In this document: one piece after another, positions 53,121 to 62,490 of the stretch
Position numbering within the stretch: position 1 is the stretch's first letter
How the letters are laid out: every line of letters starts with the position of its first letter
DNA from: Pseudomonas sp. FEN
Lineage (GTDB): Bacteria > Pseudomonadota > Gammaproteobacteria > Pseudomonadales > Pseudomonadaceae
DNA length: 64,000 nt
Reading direction: 5' to 3'
NCBI RefSeq assembly: GCF_904067045.1
Contig: NZ_CAJFDC010000014.1
Coordinates: 248,001-312,000 of the forward strand
The notes under the pieces: model-generated
What the model saw: the letters and a program-made list of their open reading frames with translations, nothing else
Databases searched by the model: none
What the model was told of the DNA's origin: nothing
Translations under genes and position numbers: made by a program

Positions 53121-54084
53121 GGGATTTCTCCTTGAGCCAGTGGCGCACCCGCTGCAATGGCGTAGGCGGCAGGACCCGCGCCGTGCCACGGGCAAAGTGC
53201 CGTTCGACGTAGTACTGGGCACTGGTGAGCACGGTAGTGATGATCAGGTACCAGACCGTGGCGACGATCAACAACGGGATCACCGCTTGGGTCCGGTTGT
53301 AGATCACCTGTACGGTGTAAAACAGCTCCGGCAGGGCCAGCACGTAAACGATGGAAGTTCCCTTGACCAGGCCAATGATTTCGTTGAAACCCGCTGGCAG
53401 GATCGAGCGCAACGCCTGTGGCAGGATGATCCGGAAAATCCGCCGCGACGCTGGCAACCCCAAAGCCGCGGCCGCTTCATGCTGGCCCGCGTCAACACCG
53501 ATCAAACCACCGCGAATGATCTCCGCTGCATAGGCGGCCTGCATCAGGCTCAAGCCCAACACCGCTACAGTGAATTGGCTGAGCACATCGACCGTCGACC
53601 ATTGCGCGAACAGCAGATCGGTGAACGGCACTCCCAGCACAATGTGGTCATACAGATAGGCAAAGTTGTACAGGATGATCAGCACCAGCAACGCCGGTAT
53701 TGAGCGGAAAAACCAGATATACCCCCAGGCCAGCGCCGCCAGCAGCGGCGAGCCGGACAGGCGGGCCAGCGCCAGCGCGGTGCCGAGGAGGATGCTGAAC
53801 ACGGTGCTTAACAGGGTCAGCAACAGCGTCTGCGCCAAGCCGCGCAGCACCGATGCCGAGAAGAACCATTGGCCAAAGACTCCCCACTCCCAGCGTGGAT
53901 TGGTGGCCAGGGAATGCGCGATGGCAAACAACACCAACGCGGCGAACAGCGACCCGCCCCAGCGCCAGGGATGACGGGACGGCACCACCCGCAAGACCTT
54001 GATCGCAGTCGGTGTGTGGCTCTCGCGAACCGGGTAGTCATTCACCTCATCGATGAGGTCGAAGGGTTTGGCGACAACGGGCAT
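53113..54084 (-). CDS. Amino-acid ABC transporter permease
   Basis: This 323-residue HisM/GlnP-type permease has an additional N-terminal cytoplasmic and membrane portion (LFAALVLFAIAHSLA near residues 46-60). The core shows VLRGLAQTLLLTLLSTVFSI, FFRSIPALLVLIILYNFAYL and the EAA loop GQHEAAAALGLPASRRIFRI. A single permease serves the transporter, presumably as a homodimer. It is 73 bases downstream of the TBDR gene on the same strand, so the receptor and importer may share a transcript. Confidence 0.9.
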   Translation of the reverse strand: MPVVAKPFDLIDEVNDYPVRESHTPTAIKVLRVVPSRHPWRWGGSLFAALVLFAIAHSLATNPRWEWGVFGQWFFSASVLRGLAQTLLLTLLSTVFSILLGTALALARLSGSPLLAALAWGYIWFFRSIPALLVLIILYNFAYLYDHIVLGVPFTDLLFAQWSTVDVLSQFTVAVLGLSLMQAAYAAEIIRGGLIGVDAGQHEAAAALGLPASRRIFRIILPQALRSILPAGFNEIIGLVKGTSIVYVLALPELFYTVQVIYNRTQAVIPLLIVATVWYLIITTVLTSAQYYVERHFARGTARVLPPTPLQRVRHWLKEKSHE

Positions 54085-54157
54085 GATCTATTCCTCGCAC
54101 GCAATAACACGTCATGGTGTTTTTTTAGGGGTGATCGACTGGTGTCGGGCGCCGGTT

Positions 54158-56605
54158 TTAAAAGGCGTAGGTCAATCGGGTGTAGTAGTAACCGCCGGTA
54201 AAACCAAAGGGTGAATAAGTGCCATAGCTGCTCACCATGGTGTTGCTGGGCACCCCTTGTTTCTTGGGGTAGGTGTCAAACAGGTTCTTGGCCCCGATGG
54301 CGATGTTCAGGTCATGGGTGAGGTTGTAGCCAAGGTCCAGATCGGCAATCCATTTGGCGCTGTACACCCGATCCAAGGAACGGTCGCTGGAGGCATTGAC
54401 CTCCTTGTAGGATCCATAACGGGTGAGGGCCACGTTGAGGTTGAAGCGCTCGATGCTCCAGTCACCCCCCAGGATGAGCTTGGTCTTGGGCTGGATATCG
54501 GTGATCAGGTTGCGCGCTTGGCGATCCATCAACTCATAGGGCGTGCCGAGGATCGAGGTGGATGCCTTGTAATTGAGGATCTGGGTCTGGTTCCAATTGA
54601 ACGCCGCGGTCCACTTCAAGGAGCCGAACCGGCCCAGGTCCTGGCTGTAGTTGCTGACCAGGTCCAGGCCCTTGGTGCGGGTGTCGGCACCATTGATGAA
54701 GTACTGGCCGCCCGAGGTAGAGTTGATGCCGTTGTTGAGCAGCACTTGGGTGACTTCATTCCCCAGCAAGGTACTGGTCAGGGTGATGCGGTCGCGCAGA
54801 TTGATCACATAGGCATCAGCCGTCAGGCTCAGGCGATCGGTGGGGGTCAGGGTGAACCCGAGGCTGAAGTTGGTGGATCGCTCGGGCTTGAGGTTTTCGG
54901 CCCCCAAGGCCTTTGCGGCCGCAGAGCCCACCGGCAACACACCGTAGTTGATCGACTGATAGACGCCATCCACCACGCCGTAGGTGGTCGAGCGGGCACT
55001 GAACAGGCTGTTGGCCAGGGACGGCGCACGGAAGCCATTGCTCACCGTTGCGCGCACGGCGAATTGCGGGGTGAAGTCATAGCGCGTGGTCAGCTTGCCG
55101 CTGCGGGTCGCGCCTACCCCTTCATTATAATGCTCATAGCGAAATGCCGTGCCCACGTACCAGTCCGGAACAGGGCTGAAACCTACATCGACATAGCTGG
55201 CGAGGCTGTTGCGCCACGCGCTGCTGGCTTCGCCCGGGGAGATGCCGTTGGTGACCTGGGCCCCGGAAGAGGCGCAGTTGCCAGGAGCCACGCAATAACC
55301 GCCGTCGGCATAGGAAGCCCAGTCACCCGCCTTCACTTCGTAGCCATCGCGTCGATGCTCAAAGCCGTAGGACAGGTCCAGGGGCTTTTGCAGACCGAAA
55401 TCGAAGCCGCGCTTGAAGTCCAGATTGGTGGTCAACTCGGTGGAAATCCAGGTACCCGACTTAAAGCTGTTGGGCGTCGCCTCCCCCAGAGACGGGTTCT
55501 GGTTATGCCAGGTACCCTGCTCCGCCGCATTGCGCCCATAGGTGGTGGACAGGTCCCAGTCCCATTCGCCGACTTTACCCTTGCCGCCGAAGGCCGCCTG
55601 GAAATCGTCTTCATCGATGTACCAGGTCGGCACATACCCCGCCGGATAACCATGGGGCCCGGTGGTGATGGTATTGGTGATGGTCGGCAAGCGAAAGTTC
55701 TGTCCCTGCTCGGCCTTGCGGTGCGAATAGGTGGTGAAGGAATACAGGTTGAAACGCTCGTCAATCGGCAACTCGGCGTTGTAACTCAAGGTCTGCAGAT
55801 TGATCTTGGGTGTGCCGTACCCACCATAAGTGGACTGGCCCGCCAAGCTGTGGGCCTGCTCGTAGCTATAGCCATTGGCGCTGGCCTTGTTGTCATCGTT
55901 CTGGCTGCGCACATCCATGGCGAGCTGCACGATGCCACCGTCGCCAATTTCGAAACCCTTGTTGAGGCTTTGCTGCACCGTCTGCTTCTTGCCGTCGTAA
56001 CCGATCCCGGCGTTGGTCACCGAGGTGCCGCTGGTGTCAGCCTTGAGAATGACATTGATCACCCCGGCGATTGCATCGGAGCCATATTGGGCGGCAGCGC
56101 CATCGCGCAACACCTCGACATGATCGATGGCGCTGATGGGGATCAAATCCAAGTCCGCCGGGGCCGCGCCGGTGTTGATGCCATTGATGTTCAGGGTCGC
56201 GCTGGTGTGGCGGCGCTTGCCGTTGACCAGTACCAATACTTCAGCGGCACTCAAGCCCCGCAAGTTGGGTGCACGGGCCATGCCGCTGGCGTCCCAGCCG
56301 GTTTTTTCCGGCAGGGTCAACGACGGAATCACCGCACTCAGGGCTTCCATCAAGCCGGGCTTACCGGTGTTTTGCAATTGCTTGGCGCTGACCACATCAA
56401 TCGGTACAGGACTGCTGGTCACGGTGCGCTGTTCGGCACCACGGTTACCAGTCACCACCACGGTGGACAAGGTGCGATCATCCTGACTCGAGGCCTCCTG
56501 GGCCTGGACGCCTCCTGACAGCAACATGCCTCCCATGGCCACCACCAGCGGACTGAACCGCAAGGCTGAAGTCGACTCCCAGGCACGTCGTATAACTCGT
56601 TCCAT
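54158..56605 (-). CDS. TonB-dependent receptor of the amino-acid/amine module
   Basis: This 815-residue outer-membrane receptor has a signal peptide (LVVAMGGMLLSGGVQA). TonB-box-like STVVVTGNRG is followed by a plug with VPIDVVSAKQLQNTGKPGL, NLRGLSAAEVLVLVNGKRRH and VEVLRDGAAAQYGSDAIAGVINV. The barrel ends in TRLTYAF with the terminal Phe needed for assembly. The plug pattern belongs to a broad receptor group not tied to siderophores. ggag precedes the ATG at 56605. It is the first gene ahead of the amino-acid importer and amine oxidase. Cys occurs only twice (GGYCVAPGNC). Confidence 0.92.
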   Translation of the reverse strand: MERVIRRAWESTSALRFSPLVVAMGGMLLSGGVQAQEASSQDDRTLSTVVVTGNRGAEQRTVTSSPVPIDVVSAKQLQNTGKPGLMEALSAVIPSLTLPEKTGWDASGMARAPNLRGLSAAEVLVLVNGKRRHTSATLNINGINTGAAPADLDLIPISAIDHVEVLRDGAAAQYGSDAIAGVINVILKADTSGTSVTNAGIGYDGKKQTVQQSLNKGFEIGDGGIVQLAMDVRSQNDDNKASANGYSYEQAHSLAGQSTYGGYGTPKINLQTLSYNAELPIDERFNLYSFTTYSHRKAEQGQNFRLPTITNTITTGPHGYPAGYVPTWYIDEDDFQAAFGGKGKVGEWDWDLSTTYGRNAAEQGTWHNQNPSLGEATPNSFKSGTWISTELTTNLDFKRGFDFGLQKPLDLSYGFEHRRDGYEVKAGDWASYADGGYCVAPGNCASSGAQVTNGISPGEASSAWRNSLASYVDVGFSPVPDWYVGTAFRYEHYNEGVGATRSGKLTTRYDFTPQFAVRATVSNGFRAPSLANSLFSARSTTYGVVDGVYQSINYGVLPVGSAAAKALGAENLKPERSTNFSLGFTLTPTDRLSLTADAYVINLRDRITLTSTLLGNEVTQVLLNNGINSTSGGQYFINGADTRTKGLDLVSNYSQDLGRFGSLKWTAAFNWNQTQILNYKASTSILGTPYELMDRQARNLITDIQPKTKLILGGDWSIERFNLNVALTRYGSYKEVNASSDRSLDRVYSAKWIADLDLGYNLTHDLNIAIGAKNLFDTYPKKQGVPSNTMVSSYGTYSPFGFTGGYYYTRLTYAF

Positions 56606-57215
56606 ATCCACTCCAAAACGGTCGCCAGCATGGGCGACGCGTCCAAATCGCGAAGTCGGGCATTCACGCTGTCGTCGGGACAGCGCGGCATGCACGTTTT
56701 TTTTGATGACTGCCGAGACCTCATCGCAAATGCTGGAAACCGCGTGCGATGGGCGTGGTACCCACCGGGGCCAGACTATGGGTATGGAGGAAAGCCAGGA
56801 GGGAGCAGCAGTGTTGCGTAGCGTCTGCCAGGGTTACAACGGGAGGAAAAAGGCACATAGCAGGATTGAATGAGCAACATACGTCGAACTCCCTTCCAAC
56901 GATTCTGCTCCAGGGATCAGTGGTTGATCACCCTGTCATGCCACGCAGGTTCGGAGGTCGGTCCGACTTGCACTCCACGGCATGGTACGCAGAATCTTGA
57001 TCACGATTGGTACCATCCGAGGTAAGGGGTAGGTTGTTAAGTCCAACCATAACGAAATCAATATTAAAAATATAATTCTATTTAGCTATAATATAATATC
57101 ATTAAATTTCATAATTTTTAAACATTTAATTCAAATAAGTAATATTTTAACCTCAGAAAATACCTGAAGATACCGAGCATCAACCAATGAACGATCGGTG
57201 TTGATCCCGCGGCCC
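56606..57215. other. Gene-free control region left of the chemoreceptor
   Basis: No gene is supported. 57045-57145 is extremely AT-rich and contains the 12-mer atataattctat shared with 49.1 kb. A long stem, catgcc/ggcatg, flanks an inner gtcgg-t-ccgac hairpin at about 56937-56984. The region must carry the TBDR promoter on the minus strand and probably that of the chemoreceptor on the plus strand. Confidence 0.4.
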
Positions 57216-57304
57216 TCATGATCGGAGCAAGACAGCTTCAACGACTGTACCAGTCCTTTTTCATCCAATGCCTACAAGCACGCATCGTCGAGATTCAAAT
57301 GCTC
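57216..57304 (-). pseudogene. Remnant duplicate of the 60-61 kb binding-protein gene
   Basis: These 89 bases match 60191-60279 without gaps at 78 positions by hand count. The matched part of the intact gene encodes the stretch around LNLDDARLQALGAKGLVQPL. The remnant reads the same frame with changes (for example DEKGLVQSLKLSC). Nothing before or after aligns well. It is a scar of a second copy of the substrate-binding gene, now reduced to one exon-sized scrap beside the chemoreceptor. Confidence 0.8.
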
Positions 57305-57429
57305 CACGATACGCGAGCGGCGAACCCTCTCCACGCCACTCGCCAGACCCGGCTGACTTAAAGTTTGCCACGTCGAGTCGATAGCCTCTTGGACAGACCA
57401 ACCATTTTCTTGGAAATGAGAAAACATCT

Positions 57430-59049
57430 ATGCGCCTTAGAAATCTCAACCTAGCACCACGCGCGGCGCTGTTTTTCGCGCTAATTATCACATTGGTTTT
57501 TGTCCTGGGTGCAGTTGCAGTGGTGCAGATGGGCAACCTGCGAGACTCAGAAAGAGATGTTGAAACCAATTGGATGGCTAGCGTCCGACAAACGGCGTTG
57601 ATGAACGCTGGGGTGATGCGGCTAAGACTCGAAGTCCAACGCAGCATTGCTGACCCTGAAGCCATTCAAAAGACCGTTGAATCCTTCCCTGGCTATCGGA
57701 AGGCTTTCATGGATGCAGTGAAAAATTATGAGCCCTTCATTGCGAGCGACCAAGAGCGCACGCTTTATCTGAAGGTAAAGGCATCCGCCGACGCGTATTC
57801 CAAACAGTTGGATATTCTCGAACCGATAATGAAACGCGGTGACTTGTCTTCGATCGCCAGCCTGAATGTTACAAGCATCCGACCCATCACCACTATGATG
57901 GAAGGGCAGATCAAAGACCTGACCGATTCCAACAACGAGGGCGCAGCACTGGCTGGGCGGAACGCAGCCAATCTCTACTCCACAGGGTTTTGGCTCGTTG
58001 TCGGTCTTATCGCAGGTGTAGTGATTCTAACTGTTGGGTTGGCAACCGTTCTGACCAAGAGCATTACGTCTCCCATCAGCGATGCCTTATCCGTCGCCGA
58101 GCGTATCGCGGGTAGCGACCTTTCAAAGGAAGTACGGGTGAGCGGGACTGATGAAGCCGGGCGACTGTTGAAGGCGCTTGCACAGATGCAGGAAAACCTT
58201 CGCAACACCATTATGCAAATCTCCGAGTCATCCACCCAACTGGCCTCAGCAGCAGAGGAAATGACTGCCGTTACGGAGGAGTCCAGTCGAAGCCTTGTTT
58301 CACAGAACGACGAAGTCAATCAAGCCGCTACGGCCGTCACTGAGATGAGCGCTGCTGTCGATGAGGTCGCGCGTAACGCGGAGTCAGCCTCCGAAGAGTC
58401 AAAGCGTACCCAAGGCTTTACCGAGGTTGGCCTGGAGCGAGTGGCTCAGACATTGAAATCAATTCAAAAGCTAAGCGGTAATGTTGAAAACACGAGCAAT
58501 CAGATCCAAGGTTTGTCAAATCGAGCCCAGAGTATCAATAAAGTCGTCGAAGTTATTCGGGCAATCGCGGAACAGACCAACCTTCTGGCACTGAACGCCG
58601 CTATTGAAGCCGCACGGGCCGGTGAACAAGGACGTGGTTTCGCGGTGGTGGCCGACGAGGTAAGGGCTTTAGCCCACCGAACCCAGCAATCTACCCAAGA
58701 AATTGAGCAGATGATTACTGCTATTCAGAGCGATTCAGGGCAAGCCGTAGAAGCAATGAATACCAGCAAAGAGTTGGCGACCAAGTCGCTTGACGTCGCT
58801 CAAGAAGCGAGTAGCTCGCTGGATCAAATTGCCAGTGCTATCACGCAGATCAATGAACGTAACCTTTTGATCGCGACCGCTTCTGAAGAGCAGGCGCACG
58901 TTGCACGTGAGGTCGATCGTAACCTCGTCAGTATCCGAGAGCTTGCAGCACAGAGTTCTGCAGGAGCCAGCCAAACAGCCAGCGCGTGCAATGAAATGTC
59001 AAAACTGGCGATCGATCTTAATCAGTTGGTGAATCGCTTCGTGGTCTGA
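57430..59049 (+). CDS. Methyl-accepting chemotaxis protein with four-helix-bundle sensor
   Basis: This 539-residue chemoreceptor has membrane helix 1 at about 11-33, a periplasmic helical sensor of about 150 residues (34-186, 4HB_MCP type), membrane helix 2 at about 187-208, a HAMP domain (KSITSPISDALSVAERIAGSDL) and the signalling hairpin with the conserved tip EQTNLLALNAAIEAARAGEQ. No C-terminal CheR-binding pentapeptide is seen (ends NRFVV). Codon use is less GC-rich than the neighbours. Flanked by a scrap of a binding-protein gene and the intact importer operon, it may sense that importer's ligand. The ligand is unknown. Confidence 0.93.
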   Translation: MRLRNLNLAPRAALFFALIITLVFVLGAVAVVQMGNLRDSERDVETNWMASVRQTALMNAGVMRLRLEVQRSIADPEAIQKTVESFPGYRKAFMDAVKNYEPFIASDQERTLYLKVKASADAYSKQLDILEPIMKRGDLSSIASLNVTSIRPITTMMEGQIKDLTDSNNEGAALAGRNAANLYSTGFWLVVGLIAGVVILTVGLATVLTKSITSPISDALSVAERIAGSDLSKEVRVSGTDEAGRLLKALAQMQENLRNTIMQISESSTQLASAAEEMTAVTEESSRSLVSQNDEVNQAATAVTEMSAAVDEVARNAESASEESKRTQGFTEVGLERVAQTLKSIQKLSGNVENTSNQIQGLSNRAQSINKVVEVIRAIAEQTNLLALNAAIEAARAGEQGRGFAVVADEVRALAHRTQQSTQEIEQMITAIQSDSGQAVEAMNTSKELATKSLDVAQEASSSLDQIASAITQINERNLLIATASEEQAHVAREVDRNLVSIRELAAQSSAGASQTASACNEMSKLAIDLNQLVNRFVV

Positions 59050-59220
59050 GAAGCTTTGGAGTGCTGACGATTAGCTTGAGATTTCCCGATGATTGGACGA
59101 TTCGGGATTTCAAAAAAATAGCTAGTCCAGGCTCTCCCCCAACCTGGACACCCGTCTAAACACTAACTGGTCACTTGAGCCCGCCCGAACTGCCGGCTTC
59201 ACTGACCAATGAGTGATACG

Positions 59221-60015
59221 CTAAATTCGACCTGCCTGGTCCGTGGCAGCGCCCTCCACTGCTCCCAGATAATAGTTCTGCATCTGCTCACGTCCGGCCA
59301 ACTCGTCTGCCGAACCGGCATCCACCACCCGACCGTTCTCCAGCACAAAAGCGTACTGGGCGTAATCCAGGGCGATGTTGATGTTTTGCTCCGCCACCAG
59401 CAGACTCAGCCCCTCCTCCTGGTTGAGCCGGGCGAGGATCTCGAAAATCTCCTCGACCACCTGGGGTGCCAGCCCCATGGACGGCTCATCAAGCAGCAAC
59501 AGTCGCGGCTCGGACATCAACGCGCGACCGATGGCGACCATTTGCTGCTCGCCACCTGAGGTGTAGCCGGCCAGGCGCTTGCGTAGCAAGTGCAACCTGG
59601 GGAAATAGGTGTAGATGCGCTCCAGACGTTGATTCAGCACCTTGCGGGACGGCCGTCCGATAAATCCACCGATCAGCAGGTTCTGCTCCACGTTCAGATG
59701 AGCGAAACAGTGCCGTCCCTCAAGCACCTGGGCCAGCCCCGCCAACACCAGGTCGGCCGGGTCGACATCCGTAATGACCTGCCCCTGGTACAGAACCCGG
59801 CCTTTGCTCACCTCACCGCGTTCGGCGCGCACAAGACTGGAGATCGCCTTGAGGGTGGTGCTTTTGCCCGCACCATTTGCCCCAAGCAAAGCCACCATCT
59901 GCCCCTTGCCGACCTGCAGCGATACGTCGCGCAAGGCGAGAATCGACTGTTCGTAGAAAACTTCGACCTGTTCCACGCTCAGCAACGGCGGGGCGGCCTG
60001 TAGGCTCTGGCTCAT
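59221..60015 (-). CDS. livF: LivF-like branched-chain-amino-acid/urea-type ABC ATPase
   Basis: This 264-residue ATPase of the Liv/Urt group has Walker A GANGAGKST, signature YTSGGEQQMVAIGRAL, Walker B LLLLDEPSMGLA and switch VAEQNINIA, the last being typical of LivF/UrtE. It is the final gene of a five-gene minus-strand operon and works with the LivG-type ATPase at the right edge. The binding-protein gene ends seven bases upstream. Confidence 0.9.
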   Translation of the reverse strand: MSQSLQAAPPLLSVEQVEVFYEQSILALRDVSLQVGKGQMVALLGANGAGKSTTLKAISSLVRAERGEVSKGRVLYQGQVITDVDPADLVLAGLAQVLEGRHCFAHLNVEQNLLIGGFIGRPSRKVLNQRLERIYTYFPRLHLLRKRLAGYTSGGEQQMVAIGRALMSEPRLLLLDEPSMGLAPQVVEEIFEILARLNQEEGLSLLVAEQNINIALDYAQYAFVLENGRVVDAGSADELAGREQMQNYYLGAVEGAATDQAGRI

Positions 60016-60021
60016 CGGACC

Positions 60022-61353
60022 CTATTGCTCCTGGCTGCAGTTGCGCGGGGTAATGCCCTTTTCCTTTGCATACTGCGCCGCGGAAGCTTCGATGATCGGC
60101 CGTAGCAGAGCGCGGTCGGCCTGGACCCAATCGCTGATCAGGTTCCAGCGCTGACCATCCCATTGCTGGAAGCGCACCGCACCGCCGCCTTCATGATCGG
60201 CGCAAGACAGCTTCAATGGCTGTACCAAGCCTTTTGCACCCAATGCCTGCAAGCGCGCATCATCGAGATTCAAGTGCTCGAAGCCCCAGCGTACTTGTTC
60301 GCCGGTCAGCGGTTTGTCGCCGTATTTTTCCTGAGCCAGACGCACGGCCTCGACGTTGAGAATACCGTTCACCACGCCGAGGTTGTAGTACACGGTGCCA
60401 AAGCGCTTCGGATCGACCAGGTTGCCCTTGCCGGCGTCCACCACGCTCTGCTTGATACCCTGCAGCACCGGAAAATCGGTTCCCGAAGGATGGGTGGTGA
60501 TGGAGATGAACCCCGTGGCGGCGGCACCTGCCGGTACCACGTCCTCTTCCGAGTTGCTCCAGATATTGCCAATGATGTGATCAGCCGGGTAGCCAACCTT
60601 TTGCGCCGACTTCAACGCCACCGGGTTCATCACTCCCCAACCGCGCAGGATCACCCAGTCAGGCTTGAGGCGACGAATGTTCAGCCACTGGGACTGCTGC
60701 TCGTTGCCGGGGTGCGGGACTTCCAACAGGGTCAGCTCAAAGCCGGCGTTTTTCGCCAGTGTCTCCAGCACACCATTGGTTTCCTTGCCATACGGCGAGC
60801 CGTGGTAAAGCACGGCGATTTTCTTGCCTTTGAGCTTATCGGCCCCGCCTTCGCGCTGGCCAATGTAATTGATGATCGCCGACACTTCCGAATAAGGGTT
60901 GAGCTGCAACGGAAACGCATAAGGAAAGACACTGCCGTCGGTAGAATCCGTGCGCCCATGGTTGATGGTGATCAGCGGCAGCTTATCGGCCGTCGAACGG
61001 TCGAGCGTTGCATAGGCAATGCCTACCGACAGCGGATTGGTGGCGGCCGCTGGCGCACCGTTGAGACCGCCTTTGAGGCGCTCGTAACATTCGACCCCCT
61101 TCTCCACCACGTACTCGGTTTCGCATTCACTCCAAGTCAGCTTGACGCCGTTCACCCCGCCCTTGGCATTGATGTATTGCAGATAGTCGATAAAGCCGCC
61201 GAAGAAGCCGGTGCCCCCGGCGGCGTAAGGCCCGACCCGATAGCTCTGCAAGGGAAAGTACTGTTCGTTGGCAGCCCGGGCGCCGGCACTGAGCCCAACG
61301 GTGATCAGGGCCAAGCCCAGCGCCAAGCGGCGCAGCGGTGTGCGATGAGTCAT
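60022..61353 (-). CDS. Branched-chain-amino-acid/amide-type substrate-binding protein
   Basis: This 443-residue Peripla_BP_6 protein is longer than the classic LivK (about 370). It has a signal peptide (LALGLALITVGLSAGARA) and binding-lobe sequence including FGGFIDYLQYINAKGGVNGV, IAVLYHGSPYGKETNGVLE and IGNIWSNSEEDVVPAG. A Cys-bearing tail (TPRNCSQEQ) ends it. The type binds amino acids, amides or urea; the exact ligand cannot be read. A short duplicate of its 3' part lies at 57216-57304. It sits within the Liv operon between the LivM and LivF genes. Confidence 0.88.
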   Translation of the reverse strand: MTHRTPLRRLALGLALITVGLSAGARAANEQYFPLQSYRVGPYAAGGTGFFGGFIDYLQYINAKGGVNGVKLTWSECETEYVVEKGVECYERLKGGLNGAPAAATNPLSVGIAYATLDRSTADKLPLITINHGRTDSTDGSVFPYAFPLQLNPYSEVSAIINYIGQREGGADKLKGKKIAVLYHGSPYGKETNGVLETLAKNAGFELTLLEVPHPGNEQQSQWLNIRRLKPDWVILRGWGVMNPVALKSAQKVGYPADHIIGNIWSNSEEDVVPAGAAATGFISITTHPSGTDFPVLQGIKQSVVDAGKGNLVDPKRFGTVYYNLGVVNGILNVEAVRLAQEKYGDKPLTGEQVRWGFEHLNLDDARLQALGAKGLVQPLKLSCADHEGGGAVRFQQWDGQRWNLISDWVQADRALLRPIIEASAAQYAKEKGITPRNCSQEQ

Positions 61354-61400
61354 ATGGACAGTTCCTCATGGGATATCGATGGTGTCGGGGGTAAAGCAAG

Positions 61401-62468
61401 TCAGTAACGCAGCGGCCAGACCCGAGCCCGCTGGCGCAAGCGCTGCCAGAGCCGGGCCAGTCCCTCGGGTTCCTTGATCAGGAAAGCGATGATCAGCGCG
61501 CCGAAGAGCATTTTCTGGATGTTTTCCAATTGGCCGGAGTCGATCAGCCCGGCGGGTAACAGCCCGCAAAGATTGGCCAGCAGGATCGGGAACAGGACGA
61601 TGAAGGCAGCTCCCAGAATGTTGCCGAGCACACTGCCCAGGCCGCCAATGATGATGATGAACAGCACCTGGAACGAGCGACTGAGGTCGAAGCCGTGGGG
61701 CTCCACCGTCCCCAGGTAAGCAAACGCCCAAAGCGAACCGGCGATGCCCAGGTAGAAGCCACTGATGGCAAACGCCAGCAGCTTGGCTTTGAACAGACGG
61801 ATACCGATCACCGCGGCGGCGGTGTCCATGTCGCGTACCGCCATCCAGTTGCGCCCCAATTCGCTGCGCACCAGGTTCTTGCCCAACCAGAACAACCCCA
61901 CCACCAAGCTCAAGGTCAACAGATAACGGCCGCGGGGCGAACTGAAGTCCAGCCCGGCGATCAACAGCGGTGGCGAGGTGATGACCCCGGACGCGTTGTC
62001 GTTGGTAAACCAACTGAACCGGGTCAGCACCCATTCCACGACGAACTGCGCGGCCAGCGTCGCAACCAGCAGGTAAAACCCCTTGATCCTGAGGCTCGGC
62101 AAGCCGAAGAGCACCGCCACCAGCGCCGCAATAACCCCTCCCAGCACAAAACTCACCAGCAAGGGCAAACCGGGCACCCGCAATTGGAGGTTGTAGGCGG
62201 CAAAAGCTCCCACGGCCATGAACGCCGCAGAGCCCAAGGATAATTGCCCGGCATAACCGGTCAGCACGTTGAGTCCCAGCCCCGCCAGGGACAGCACCAG
62301 CAGCGGAACCAGAATCGCGCTGAACCAATAATCATTGCCCAGCCAGGGCACCGCAATAAAGGCAAAGCCCAGTAGCAGCCACAGGCCCAGGCGATCCTGG
62401 CGCAAGCGAAATGTGCGCCGCTCGGCCGCGTAGGTGGTGCTGAGTTGACCGGCTTCTTGATAAAGCAT
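61401..62468 (-). CDS. livM: LivM-like ABC transporter permease
   Basis: This 355-residue permease has about nine hydrophobic segments, starting with LGLWLLLGFAFIAVPWLG, and the LivM hallmark LNVLTGYAGQLSLGSAAFMAVGAF. The cytoplasmic loop ELGRNWMAVRDMDTAAAVIG lies mid-way, and GGLGSVLGNILGAAFIVLFP near the end. The ATG at 62468 has aaggaa eight bases upstream; the longer frame upstream of it overlaps livH and is not real. Confidence 0.92.
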   Translation of the reverse strand: MLYQEAGQLSTTYAAERRTFRLRQDRLGLWLLLGFAFIAVPWLGNDYWFSAILVPLLVLSLAGLGLNVLTGYAGQLSLGSAAFMAVGAFAAYNLQLRVPGLPLLVSFVLGGVIAALVAVLFGLPSLRIKGFYLLVATLAAQFVVEWVLTRFSWFTNDNASGVITSPPLLIAGLDFSSPRGRYLLTLSLVVGLFWLGKNLVRSELGRNWMAVRDMDTAAAVIGIRLFKAKLLAFAISGFYLGIAGSLWAFAYLGTVEPHGFDLSRSFQVLFIIIIGGLGSVLGNILGAAFIVLFPILLANLCGLLPAGLIDSGQLENIQKMLFGALIIAFLIKEPEGLARLWQRLRQRARVWPLRY

Positions 62469-62490
62469 GGAGGCATTCCTTGAAAGAAAA

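Noticed and set aside
54257..56518. A 753-codon open frame opposite the TBDR gene
   Set aside because: It is antisense to a well-supported receptor in GC-rich DNA, has no family features and low-complexity residue use. Such mirror frames are common when third positions are G/C.
60163..61407. A 414-codon frame opposite the binding-protein gene
   Set aside because: Same reason; the minus-strand gene has a signal peptide, ribosome-site context and operon overlaps, while the plus frame has none.
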